Assembly: GCF_963678635.1 (NCBI RefSeq)
Contig: NC_087065.1
Span: 10,065,579-10,129,578, forward strand
Source: Symsagittifera roscoffensis
Lineage: Eukaryota; Xenacoelomorpha; Acoela; Convolutidae
Direction: 5' to 3'
DNA length: 64,000 nucleotides
The translations under genes were made by a program, and so were the position numbers. Below, piece after piece: positions 33,301 to 44,059 of the stretch. Numbering within the stretch: position 1 is the first letter of the stretch; each line of letters starts with the position of its first letter. The notes under the pieces were generated by a model. It saw only the letters and a program-made list of their open reading frames with translations. It was not told the DNA's origin and did not search any database.

Positions 33301-34434
33301 ATTTTGGCCCTAATTTTTAATGTGAGCTCATCCCAGGAAGATTTTGACACTCTAAAACAATATAATTATATATGTCGGCTTAAAAATCTCCATCAGAAAG
33401 TTTAAGAATCGTGTAGCCAAACACATTCTCCTATACTAATGCTGAGAGGGGTGAATAGATTGTCAATGTCAGAAACTCCCGAGAAAGCCGTCTTACATTG
33501 GCTTTTTTTGTGTTTCCGTATCCCGTTTAGAACAAATTTTTTTTTATAAAAATCTTTAGTTCTTACTTATTTTGTAAGAAGTTAGAAGTTCTTTGCCCCT
33601 GCCAACCCCACCGCTAAATTTATTTAACTAGGAGAGTTATAGAAGAAAAATCATTTTTTTTTGGATTTTTTTTGTTCGAAACGTTTACATTATAGCAACA
33701 ACATTAATTTTTTACCTGCAAAAAATTGAGGAAAAATTTCTACAAATGATTTCATCTGTTAAAACGTTAAAAAGCCTATTCAAAGTGTTTAAGTGATTTT
33801 TTTCGAAATTTGGAAAGAAATTTCTGTTTAAAATCTTTTCTTATATAACATTATAAAACAATATAAAAGTGTTGTAAAATAGCGCAATCTACATATAGAA
33901 AAATCCTAAGTTAGGGGAATTTTTTCTAAGTATTATTGCGGGATACATTGCGTTTTGACTGGTTTAATTTTAATGCGATACTAAGCTTTTCATCTAAGTT
34001 GTTCGCAAACTGATTTAAACTCAACATGTTTGAAAAACAAAAAAGGCTGAAAACATGGATCAATAAGATATATAATTCTAAAGTTCCAACTATTTGCATA
34101 ATTAATTTACGTTAAAAAGTAAAACAGATAGCTATTTTCACAGCAACTGAAAAGTTTCTTTTTCGGTTGTTAAAAAGGTGGCAAAAATATATTCAAATCA
34201 AGTTTAGACTAATGCTTGAATTGACGACGCAGAGCAAATTGGTACTGCTTGAGCATTAGTATAGCAAAACCATACTCCGCGAAAAACATTCGGAGTGACA
34301 GTATCCTAATTACGGCAAACAACAGGTTTTGGAGTAAAATTAATCACAAAAAAAAACAAGTTTCAGTTGCAAAATTAGATGGATAGTTTGATGCAGAACG
34401 TTTTTTTTCGGAATTAAAGGTGAAACTGAATTGA

Positions 34435-37030
34435 CCAATTTTATTCAATCACTTCGTTGCTGTAGGGCCGGGGTTGGGTTGGGCTCGGCCGTCTCCAAAT
34501 CAAAAAAAGTCGCGGCATCCACCGGCCGAAGCCACAAGTCTGCAGAGATAAGTAGAAAGGAGTTTTAGTGAAATTAGAAAAAGTGGCAAATAGTGCGGGG
34601 AGCAAGGTAGCAAATTGGTTATAGATCGTAAAGGGAACATCTATTCGGGAAGGTTAAGTAATACAAACCGGCTATAGCCCGAACGGTGTTGGAAGAACTT
34701 TTATTTGTTGCTTCATAGGAGCGATTGCACTGCTCATTTTCGGATTGAGCGATAGATGTGACTTAAGAGAGAGTGGCATTGGCAAGGATCCTGATGCGTG
34801 TGGTTAAGTCTTAAAAACGCTCAATTTTTTCAAGAATAGAGGAGCAGACTTCTTTCCAGTTATTACGATATTCGAGAGGTTTTTCTTTGAATTAGTAGTT
34901 AGATAAATTCAGTGATCTTCGAAAGCACTTCAGAGTAGACGGTTTTAAATGGTGAGGGGAAGGGATGACTGTGGACAAAACTGCTAATAGGAAAATTAGG
35001 AGGGGATAAAAAACTTATAAACTGAGAGAGTGTGGTGATTTTGACATTTAATTGGAGTGTTAATTTTGTGAGTGAACAATGGAACTTAAAAGATTTTTTT
35101 TATGGAGCGTTGTGTCAAGAATTAAATCTACATGTGTGAGATGAAAAGTTATGTCGAAAATCTCTGAGGTGAATTTCAAAATTTAGCAGTGCAGTAGTGA
35201 TAGAGTGAAGCGGGCGGAAATTATATTTATGGTAAGCATTTGGTAGTTCTTTGGCTTAAATGAAAAAAAAAAGCCTCTCTAAAGGTTCAGTTGCTGCGTA
35301 AAAAAGTGTTGTTGGCCTGTATGACGCTTAAGTTTGTACCTGGTTCAGGCAGAGTTTTGTTTTTCGAGCTTTTCCATATTTGAGTGATTAAATTCTCGGA
35401 CCGCGAGTTTTGGAAAAAGGAGCGCTTCAAGCATAGAGGACCGAAATGTTTCAAGTGGATACAAGATGTGCCATTCGGACCGAGTGCTTGGACAAAATTT
35501 CGATTCGCGATGGCTTACGTAGTCTCTTTTAGAGGAAAACTAGAGTTAATTGAAAAAGAGAGCTCTTCATTTTCTGCCTAATTTGAACGAAGTAGCTTGT
35601 TTGAAGTGTGGGTCTTAGAAATGGTGGACTGCTTTAATAAAAGTTTTAGTAATTCTAAAACGTAACGGATGGATTTCGATCGAGTCAAAAATGTTTGAGT
35701 GTTTACACATCAAAGGCCGGAAACCGTTTTGGGAGTGTATCAATTGCCAGAACTTTCTGGTGCCAATGCAATAATCACAGATCTAGAAGAATTGACGTAT
35801 TTTGTGTTTGTTATGCAGTTTTTCGTATAAATAGTCAGATTTGAAAGAGATACGGTTTAGGGCGAATGAACTGGCGAGAGGAGATATGGCATTGTGCTTA
35901 CCTGGGGATTCAGTCCCTCAAAAACCTCTCACATGTGGCCATAGTAAAGGGGTTGCTTTTTCAAAGAGGCCCGATTTAATCTCCTTGGTGAAGATTTTTA
36001 AGTCAGTGTTCAAAAAGAGTTTAAAATGTATTCTGGGTTAATTTTCATCATTTAGTGGCGCAAAAGTCTGTGGTGTTAATTATTACTGAGAATCTGAGGA
36101 ATTTAATCTTCTTCAATGTTGAAGATCCATAGGCTTGAGTTTTGGTTTCCATACCGTACTACAAGTGCGTCGCAAGGTTCTAGCATAGAGAATGCGACGC
36201 TGAATTATTGGGAGGACAACTGGATCTGGGTGTTATAAGAGTAGGTGTACTGGCTACCACTTAGATACACATAGTTTCTAGTTTTCTCGCTCTATTACTC
36301 TATTTAAGTTTTAAGTCTTTTTTTTGTGTTTTAGGTCTTTGAAACTGCTAACAGTAAGCCAGTAATTGAAGCTTCTGTGAGAGCTTCGATTCTGTTTTCT
36401 TAGTGTAGCTTCTGGAAAGACCGCAACATTTTTCAATTACGCAAGAGGCTACGCAAGGGACGCAATTGGACTAAAAAGATTCTGATCTGTAGGTTAAATG
36501 TTCTGACAACTTGATGGTAGTTGGTTGAATGGTTGCAAGTTAAGTGTGACTTGAAGGACAGTCTGTGATAGGGAGTGTGGGTTCGGAGTGGTCAAGTGCG
36601 GGGTTTTAGTAAGAGAATGATGTCAGTTATTATGAGTTTTAGTTGAAAATGAGGGGACATTGTTTATGGAACTGGTGAACTTTAATTAGGAGTGCACCAG
36701 GAACAGTAAAAATATTGATGGTGTTCGCTCTAAAAAAATGGGCTTTTCGAAAAAAGTATTCAGCCCTTTACGTGCCACCAGACGCTGGCTTGAGTTTGCT
36801 TAAAGGGTAAAACACAAAGGGAATTATTGTATTAACAAGTTTTGGGATTTATTCCGGAGTCGAGTAGTAGTATAGGAATCGGATCGACCTTAGGTGGCGT
36901 GGTGCATTTTGTTGGCGTTGTCTTTGGCTGTAGTCAAAACCTGTCAGAAAAAATTGCCTTATGTCTTAGTTTTTTTCCGCTTATTTTTGTCGTAATAGGA
37001 ATAGTCAAAGTTTAGAGATCGCCCGAAAAA
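34435..37030. other. G-richer block, possibly a degraded element or gene remnant
   Basis: The base composition shifts abruptly at about 34460 (GGGCCGGGGTTGGGTTGGGC) and reverts at about 37030: more G on the plus strand and few long A/T runs. Several short frames look protein-like, for example the plus frame through 35590-35760 with KGRKPFWECINC and, after a frame change, ANAIITDLEEL, reminiscent of a FLYWCH zinc finger. An LTR-like promoter word TATAAGAG occurs at about 36234. No terminal repeats or intact ORF were found. Confidence 0.35.
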
Positions 37031-38285
37031 AAATAAAGTTATTTGTACTTCTCGACTTCAGGAACCGCTGTGTAGTTGGAATTATTTGGAAATATAGATG
37101 TGCGTGATGCAAAAATATAAAAGCTATTCAAAAAAAAACTTCTTTTATTTGAAAGAGAAATTGAAGGAGAAATGAAAATTGAGAACTGAAGTAGAAAGGA
37201 AACTTGACAAAAGGATTTCTCAGAAAAGTACTTTAAAAGAGAAAAGACTGCCCTTGACGTTTCCTGTTAGCAGAAAATGTGTTCTTCTTTTTTCCGAATT
37301 GCATCCTAATTAAAAAACTAATCAAGACTCTTTTGACACTTGGGTTATATAATCTACGCCGGATTTTTCCTTGCATTCCAATTGCTATTTTGCAAAGGTA
37401 ATTGTGGGTTGAGTTGTCGAAATAACACCGATTTTTTTACCTTTTTGTTGACAGATCCTTCAATTTTTACAAAATCGAACCCTGGACAAAACCTTGACAG
37501 TGCATTTGATTGTTTTGGCCATAAAAACTATTACAGATTTTGTTTGCAATGCATTAATTTGGTGAAAGTCGAACAAAAAAGCATCATCAAATTTAAATAC
37601 ATCGCGGTTGCAGTGCTTCATGATTTTTTAGAGAAACCATATCGTCCTTCACATTTTCCCCCAAAATTGCGCAGCAAAACCCACCCGTAACTGTAGGTAT
37701 TTTTCCTGCTCAAATACAGTGGTAGTAACAAAAAATAGTCGACAAGTGGTAAAATGCTGATTTAAACTACCCGGACAAAACAAACAAAACCTGAAATTTT
37801 GAACACGGTTCTCTCAAATTTAGTTAAGGTTAGACAAAAAGTAAAGAGAAAAAAAGTTGCATAGAATTTCATAAGAACTCAATGGTGCAATTTTTTTCTC
37901 GTAATTCCAAACCTTAATTTCACCCCAAAAATGGGTCACTTTGGTTTTTTTCAATGAATCAAAAAATTATGCATGAATCAGCGCTATTTGTTGATGACCT
38001 AGCTCTTCTATGTGCATTTTGTTTCTCAATTTCTAGAGATTTTTAATTTGTGATTTTTACAGGCTAAGTTGTTAAGATATTTGACAAGAACGAAAATATA
38101 AGAGTTACTGAAAATGGAATGCCTTATAGCGAGTGATGAATTTTCTATTTAAAATATCCAATGTAAAGATTGTTACAAAAATGGAAAATGCAAAAATTGT
38201 TTTTCAAAGATTTTTTTTTGTTTTCACAGCAAAAGCCGTAAACTCTCTAATGAATCTCGGAGGTATCTCTTTGAAAACGTATAAT
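37030..38285. other. No gene seen; solo repeat arm inside
   Basis: Contains the fold-back arm at 37745-37960. The open frame at 37340-37690 starts with a hydrophobic, signal-like stretch and has several Cys but no ATG start, so a gene is not supported. Confidence 0.35.
37745..37960 (-). repeat. Solo arm of the fold-back family
   Basis: Shares, in right-arm orientation, CTGATTTAAACTACCCGGA, AAAAAGTAAAGAGAA, TGGTGCAATTTTTTTCTCG and GGGTCACTTTGGTTTTTTTC with the 11.3-12.3 kb element. No partner arm found next to it. Confidence 0.6.
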
Positions 38286-38286
38286 C

Positions 38287-38798
38287 ATTACGAGGCCAAA
38301 CTGTGCACTTGATTGGTGCACAATTTTTTGTCTGTAGATCTATGAAATCCAGAGACAAGTCTTAAAAAAAGGATCAAAAGTTAAGTGGAATCCAGCTTTG
38401 TGAATTTCGTGCACACTTGAATGTAACTTAATGTTTGTCGCAAATGTAAGGGAGTTAGCAAATTTTCAGCAAAATCCACAAATGTACGCAAATTCCATTA
38501 GATTGTAATTCATAATGTTGTGACTTAAGTGGTTACCGCAAACTGAAAGGGGATTCTATAAACGTAAGTGGATTGCGCAAAATTGTAATCTTTATTCTCA
38601 TGAAAATGTTTTGTTTGTAGATTCCTCAAACTGGTCCAAGTTCTATAATTTTGGTTGCGGTTTTGGCAAGTTTAGCTATTTTTGGAAACAATTTAAGAAA
38701 TTTTAGCTATTTTTGTGTATTCAAAACCGTAAGAAGATAAAAAATGACAACTCGAAATCCGTATAGAACCCACAAAATAAACACTATGGCCTCGTAAT
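38287..38798. mobile_element. CGAGGCC-TIR MITE, copy 3 (long version)
   Basis: The termini mirror each other: ATTACGAGGCCAAACTGTGC at the left, ACTATGGCCTCGTAAT at the right, and the mirrored tetramer ATC/GAT continues outside. At 512 bp it is more than twice the length of the other copies. It holds repeated GTAAGTGGATTCC/GCAAA-type words between about 38390 and 38600. No target duplication visible. Confidence 0.8.
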
Positions 38799-39114
38799 GA
38801 TTGCGTTGAGTACATCTTTACATGTGACGGTAGCTTATTCCGTCACACTGATAGAACTTTTTTCTTCAGCAGATTTTTTGAGCTAAAACATCAAGCAAAA
38901 TTTCGAAATTATCCATTCTTAATTGCACATTAGCTAGGTCTGAAGTTGGCATTAAAGACTGAAAAAAAATCACCGCTAGTTCATCTATAAATTTTTTGAA
39001 ATATCCAGCTTCGCTTCTTCTTATCCAGCTCTGAATTAGGTATTGGGTGTCACTTTAACGTAAATTAAATGATGGAGATTGCTCTTTTTTCAGGTTTCAA
39101 CGCTAACTTTTTAA

Positions 39115-39365
39115 AATTTTTATCGCCTCCTGTTTTTAATCTCACTCCAATCCTTCCATAGTGTTAACGTCTTCGTGTCTCCGATGAAGTTAACCCCTCC
39201 CCCATGCTCTTCTCCCCACGTTCACCTCAAAAGCGTGGAGGAATTTGAAAATTGGGTGAACATGAGAGGGTCAAAGTGGTAATGAGAATGAAGGTGAGTT
39301 TGGGAATTGAACTCATGAGGGGGTTGAAAACGAAGTGTATTGACGAACGCGGGGGCTGCGAGTGT
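39115..39365. repeat. C-rich/G-rich mirrored low-complexity tract
   Basis: The plus strand is C-rich to about 39230 and G-rich from about 39240 to 39365, ending GAACGCGGGGGCTGCGAG, similar to GGGGACGCGGGGGTG at 17385. A local inverted repeat CCCACGTTCACCTC ... GGGTGAACATGAG lies at the join. Confidence 0.5.
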
Positions 39366-39369
39366 GCGG

Positions 39370-42300
39370 GCTTTCAATGATTATCAACAACTCAATGATG
39401 ACGAACATAAAAATACTTTTGAACTCACCAAGAGATTTAGGCAAATTTTCATTTCAATTTTTTTTGAAGTGTTTCAACTGGGTACAAAAAGAAAAACTTG
39501 AGAAGATGAAAATTAGACTCGCTTGACATAAGGCTATGAGATAAAGCAAATATTTAATTGTTTTCTTTTTGTTATTTTTGTAATTATATAGTAACTTTTC
39601 TTTCTGTAGAATCACTCAATACTTCAACAACTAACTAAAATAATATATTAAGTTAAGTAAAACAAACAAAACGGACACCAAGGCAACCACCCCAGAGTTG
39701 GAAAACTTCTCAACTGACAGCGGGCATTGGACATTGTACACTTTTTTTTCTTGACGAGCAGCGGACTATAACTTCTCCCCACCTTCTCTCCACTAAACCT
39801 TATTCCCAGCAAAATATTGTAAGACAGAAAAGTAATACGTTAATAAAAATATATATTCCCTCCTATTGGTGAAAGTTATCAATAGATGAATAGTTGTGCA
39901 TAATATTCCTATCTTATCTTTTCTATTTAATCATCCTTTTAAATTTATCTGGTTATATAATTATCATTTTAACTCTAGAATCGGATCGACTATAATCTAT
40001 GAAAGAGTTTAACCGAGACTTATAGCATCAGTTTTGGAGATCTAATATTTTAGCCTTCAGCTTGATTTTATCTCTTTGTCAGTTTGTATATTTAAGCAAC
40101 CAAAATTACTATCAGAATAGTAATTGTAACAATCGTAATCAATTTTGATAAAATGTTTTCGATCGTTCAATTCAAAAAATGGAGCACGCCATCAAAACAA
40201 ATGTCAAAACACACCATTTTTTATGTGTGTCTTTTTGACAAATCATTTCCACTTTGAAAGACTCAGCAGTTAGAAATATCTGCTCACTCTTTTGGCTTCT
40301 TCTGTTGAATACGATAGTACTTGTTTTAATATCCATTGAATTGATGGTGCCCTATGCTACTTTCTCAGGACATCTCTTCGTTTTCAAATATTTTTGACAA
40401 AATTGTTCATTTTTCTTGTCATAAAAATAGCAAAAAGAGGGTGATTCAAACTATGCATTTAAAATTGACCATTGAATTTCTCTGATTAATTTTCTCACTA
40501 ATGTTGTCCTTAAAATAGATGTGTCTAACTGTGATTCCCAGAAAAAATCATCAGGCCGCTTAGTACAAATTACCAGACGTTTGATCTTTCTGAGAACGGC
40601 GCTTTTCTGAGAACGGCGAAGGGCGAGCTTTTTTTGCCTCAAAATTTCTAATTTTTCAGACCCAATTAATTTTTCCAAACGAGTCACTTTTCATTATATC
40701 AGAAAAACAGCAGGTAAAAATTGATAGCTTGTGTTTGCAGGCTTAATTGTTTCAGTTTGCTAGTATAACTGCATCAAAGTAGTTAAACTGTCCTTGCAGT
40801 CACCAAAAAATTCTTTGTCATTTTTTAATGAAATTATTCCCGAGTGTTCTCAGTATGCAATTCTTGCAAGTATGAAATCATTTTCCAAGATTTGCAAGGT
40901 TTTCTTCTCATCTGCAAGAAATAATGCAAGAATTTGCAATCTAATACAAAATGATTTTAAATTTTTTTTGTACATTTTTGGAAATTTCAGTGCTTTTGGA
41001 ATTATGCTAGTCCCTAGGAAATTCTTAGCAAAAGATTACAGCGGAGATTACTGGATTATGTTTCTCCTAACTCGAAGGAAACAAAGGAAACAAGCACGAA
41101 TGCATGCTCTATCAATTATGCTAAAGGTATATAAATCATTTTTGAAAAACTTTTCGAAATAGGAAGTTTGGAGTTAAAGTTTACAAAAATGCAAGCAGTC
41201 AGAAGATTTCGTTCGCTCAAAAACACTATTGTGAAAGGTTATTGGTAAATAATGTAACTATTTGCAAATTCAACTTTTTGGGCACAATGCATGAAAAAAC
41301 ACGTTTAAATGATCGTTGAAACTTCTACGTGGTTAAGGCAAAGAAAATTCTATTGCATGAACCTTGCAAGATTTGTAATCCAAGTGCACTATTCTTGGCA
41401 TCATTATGAATGCGTACAGAACTCATTCACTTTATTTCTATAGTTTTTTTTTTTTAAATTTACCAACCAAAACGGAAAAAAAATTTTGTTACCAGACTCG
41501 TGCGCAAAAATTATCTCACGTGGAAATTTTTTTGACGCAGTATTTGGTTTTATCATGCAATTATCAAGTCTCTACCTAACGGTGCATACATTCAAAAGCT
41601 TAATATTTAGCATTTGATATTTGAGATATTCGAGTAACTCGCCGCAAAAAAAAAACAGCTTCAAAGAAGGATCAAGCTGAACACCTACTATAACACCCCA
41701 TGTGTGTTCCAACCCCATCCAATCTCTAGATGGCCGATGACAAGTTGCTAAAATGAATTTTTGTTCAAGTTAACCTGGCAAAACAAACTCAATTACCTTT
41801 CCGAAATAGCAACTCTCTTCTATAGCTCACATCCATCCGGCGGTGATGTTCAATCTTTCGGGACTCCATAACTTTAAGAGTAGTTGCAGTTAGGAATTTT
41901 TTTTTCATTTTGAAAGCCCCAACCGTTCGGAGTTTCATTAATGCTTATGGCTGTTTTTGGTAAAGTTTTCATCACCATTGAATACTAATTAAAAACGCCA
42001 TTATAGCCACTAAAATTTTCATTATAAACAATGACTCCAGACGACACGGTTCACTAATCAAACCCGATAGAACAAAGTTGATCTCATAACCACCTCGCAG
42101 TTCTAGTTTTACTATAGATACCCGGGTTTCCTATAGTATTCCAGTAGTTTATTAGTTCCCAGAGATAAAAATCACTGAATCATAAAATCTCAGTTTCAGG
42201 AATACTTTCATCGATAATTCAATACACATTTTTTTAGCGAAGAACAAGCGATGTTTCGTCGTTGATTTAGCAGTGTGACGTTAAAATGTGATCATCGCTG

Positions 42301-42545
42301 AATAAACAAAAATTCAAATAACTTATTGTTGATGATAAATTCAAGTTTCTTTTGAAATTTAGACTACCAGTTATTACCAGCTATTTTCTTGTTATTCAGC
42401 ACTATTAGCTTTATCGATTTCTGAATCATTTTTTCAAGTTTTTAATCAAATTTAAATTTGAAGTTTTAATACTTGTCTTGATTTAACTGCAGTTAGCTAA
42501 ATTTGAAGTGAAGGTCATTCCAGAGGTTTTGAGTTTCACCTATAT
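39370..42545. other. No gene seen
   Basis: AT-rich intergenic DNA. The frames at 40451-40687 (minus) and 40794-41162 (plus) have no recognisable domain. An ACCCGGGT word at 42120 resembles the ends of the minisatellite-bearing repeats at 21.7 and 61.4 kb. Confidence 0.4.
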
Positions 42546-42549
42546 ATTT

Positions 42550-43334
42550 GTTCCGACCATTGAAACCGGGGAGAAACTTTGTATTCGGTTGTTTTGATTT
42601 TTTTTCCATTTTTTTACACGCAAAACTAGGAAACACAAAAAATCATTGGAACGGATCCAATGATATATCATGATCGGGCCCGATCATTCGTGATTCGAAC
42701 AAAGGTTTAAAAATTTTCAAAAAAATTTTCCCATTGTTGTAAAAGAACTCGTTTGAAATTTTTGCTTTTCAAGCAAATGAGCCAGTATCCTATTTTTGTT
42801 GTTCATTCAAATGCATCAACCGAAAAATATCATCGTATTAAAGAGAGTGATATGCCATATCAAAATCTTTTCAGCTTTGACTCGATGAACGTTAAAATTT
42901 TTCAAAAAGTTTTCCCACTGTTTAAAGTTTTTGAGTTTCAGTCTAATTTGGAGCAAGTAAAGCTAGCAAGCAGGCCTTTTAAAAAAAGATAAAAAAAGAA
43001 ACGAAAATTTTAATTCAACTATGTTGAGCGAGATTTACAGGATTTTTAAACTATCTTGGGAATCAAAAAATTTCTGAAAAAAAAACTTGAAAAATACATG
43101 AAATTGATTTTTTTGTTTTTTTTTCTGTTGAAAAAATTTTTTCTGGTTGTTTTTGCACTAAAACTGTTATACGATTTGTCGTGTTACTGTGACTGTATGG
43201 TTTTGTCAGATGCTTTTATCACGCGACTCACGAAAACCAACACTAACTTAAAAAATTATGAAAAATCTTTGTAAGTGTTTTTATGAGTACTGTCGGAACA
43301 TTCTGAGCTACTTGCACAGCACATGGCTATCATT
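42550..43334 (+). mobile_element. Family B (second HINE-like family), full-length copy
   Basis: Starts GTTCCGACCATTGAAA after TTT, with AACTTTGTATTCGGTTG and TACACGCAAAACTAGG. The 3' end is GTCGGAACA at 43292, hairpin CTGAGCTACTTGCACAG at 43302-43318, then GGCTATCATT. Contains an exact 18-bp palindrome ATGATCGGGCCCGATCAT at 42670-42687. The two ORFs inside (42753-42992, 43056-43274) are low-complexity and do not look like genes. Confidence 0.8.
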
Positions 43335-43863
43335 TTTAATTTCAATATTTTAGGGCGTTTGAGTGATATTACTTGAAGGTCACGAGAAGAAAAGTTAGGT
43401 GCCCCAAATAATAACCTGCAAAACAAAAATATGTTTAGATGATTCTAACTTTTAGCAAAACAAATTCCGCGAGGCCTATAGAGTTAAACAAGTGGTTTAA
43501 AAAAACTTAATGGCAATTAGCTGGCGCATTTTATGTGCCACTGGACTTCAATAAAAATGATGACCTAATGATAATTCAGTTTTTGCGTTTTGTATTTAAT
43601 TGACTTTTTTTAAAGATCATTATTAGACAAAGTAGTTGCATGAAAAAGACCGTGTCAAAAAGACCGTGTACTCAATACGAAACCACCAATTGAGACAGAA
43701 AAACCGATCATCTCACTGGGCATCGTTTTTCAGACGTGAACAATTATAGCAAGAAATGTCAGCAAATATTATAGAAAAAAACTAGGTCGAGACAAAACTA
43801 AACTTACACAAATGTTTTTCCCAGATATAAACTTTTTGAAAGACGAAACAATCATGTATGATC

Positions 43864-44050
43864 ATTACGAGGCCAAACTGTGACTTGTATAGGCGCAAAA
43901 TTTGGTGTCTTTACGTCTCTTGAGTCCAGATCAAAGTCTTGGAACATCTGTTAAAATTTTGTCGAAGCAAAAAAAAAAAACGAAAAAACAAAACAAGATC
44001 TGAGATTTTGTTGCTTGGCCGCTTACAGTTCACAAAATACGTCATAATGT
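43864..44050. mobile_element. CGAGGCC-TIR MITE, copy 4
   Basis: The left end ATTACGAGGCCAAACTGTGA is intact. The interior matches copy 1 (TATAGGCGCAAAATTTGGTG). The right end is eroded (GCTTACAGTTCACAAAATAC then CATAATG). Confidence 0.75.
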
Positions 44051-44059
44051 TTCACAGCA

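Noticed and set aside
36180-36330. LTR-like segment with TATAAGAG.
   Set aside because: No second copy, no TG...CA ends, and no primer-binding site or polypurine tract could be paired with it.
37340-37690. 116-codon frame with a hydrophobic start and several Cys, resembling a small secreted protein.
   Set aside because: There is no ATG at its beginning (TTG), no splice evidence, and the composition follows the AT-rich background.
42753-43274. Two Phe/Lys-rich ORFs.
   Set aside because: They lie within family B and consist of T-run and A-run codons; other copies of the family do not keep the frames.
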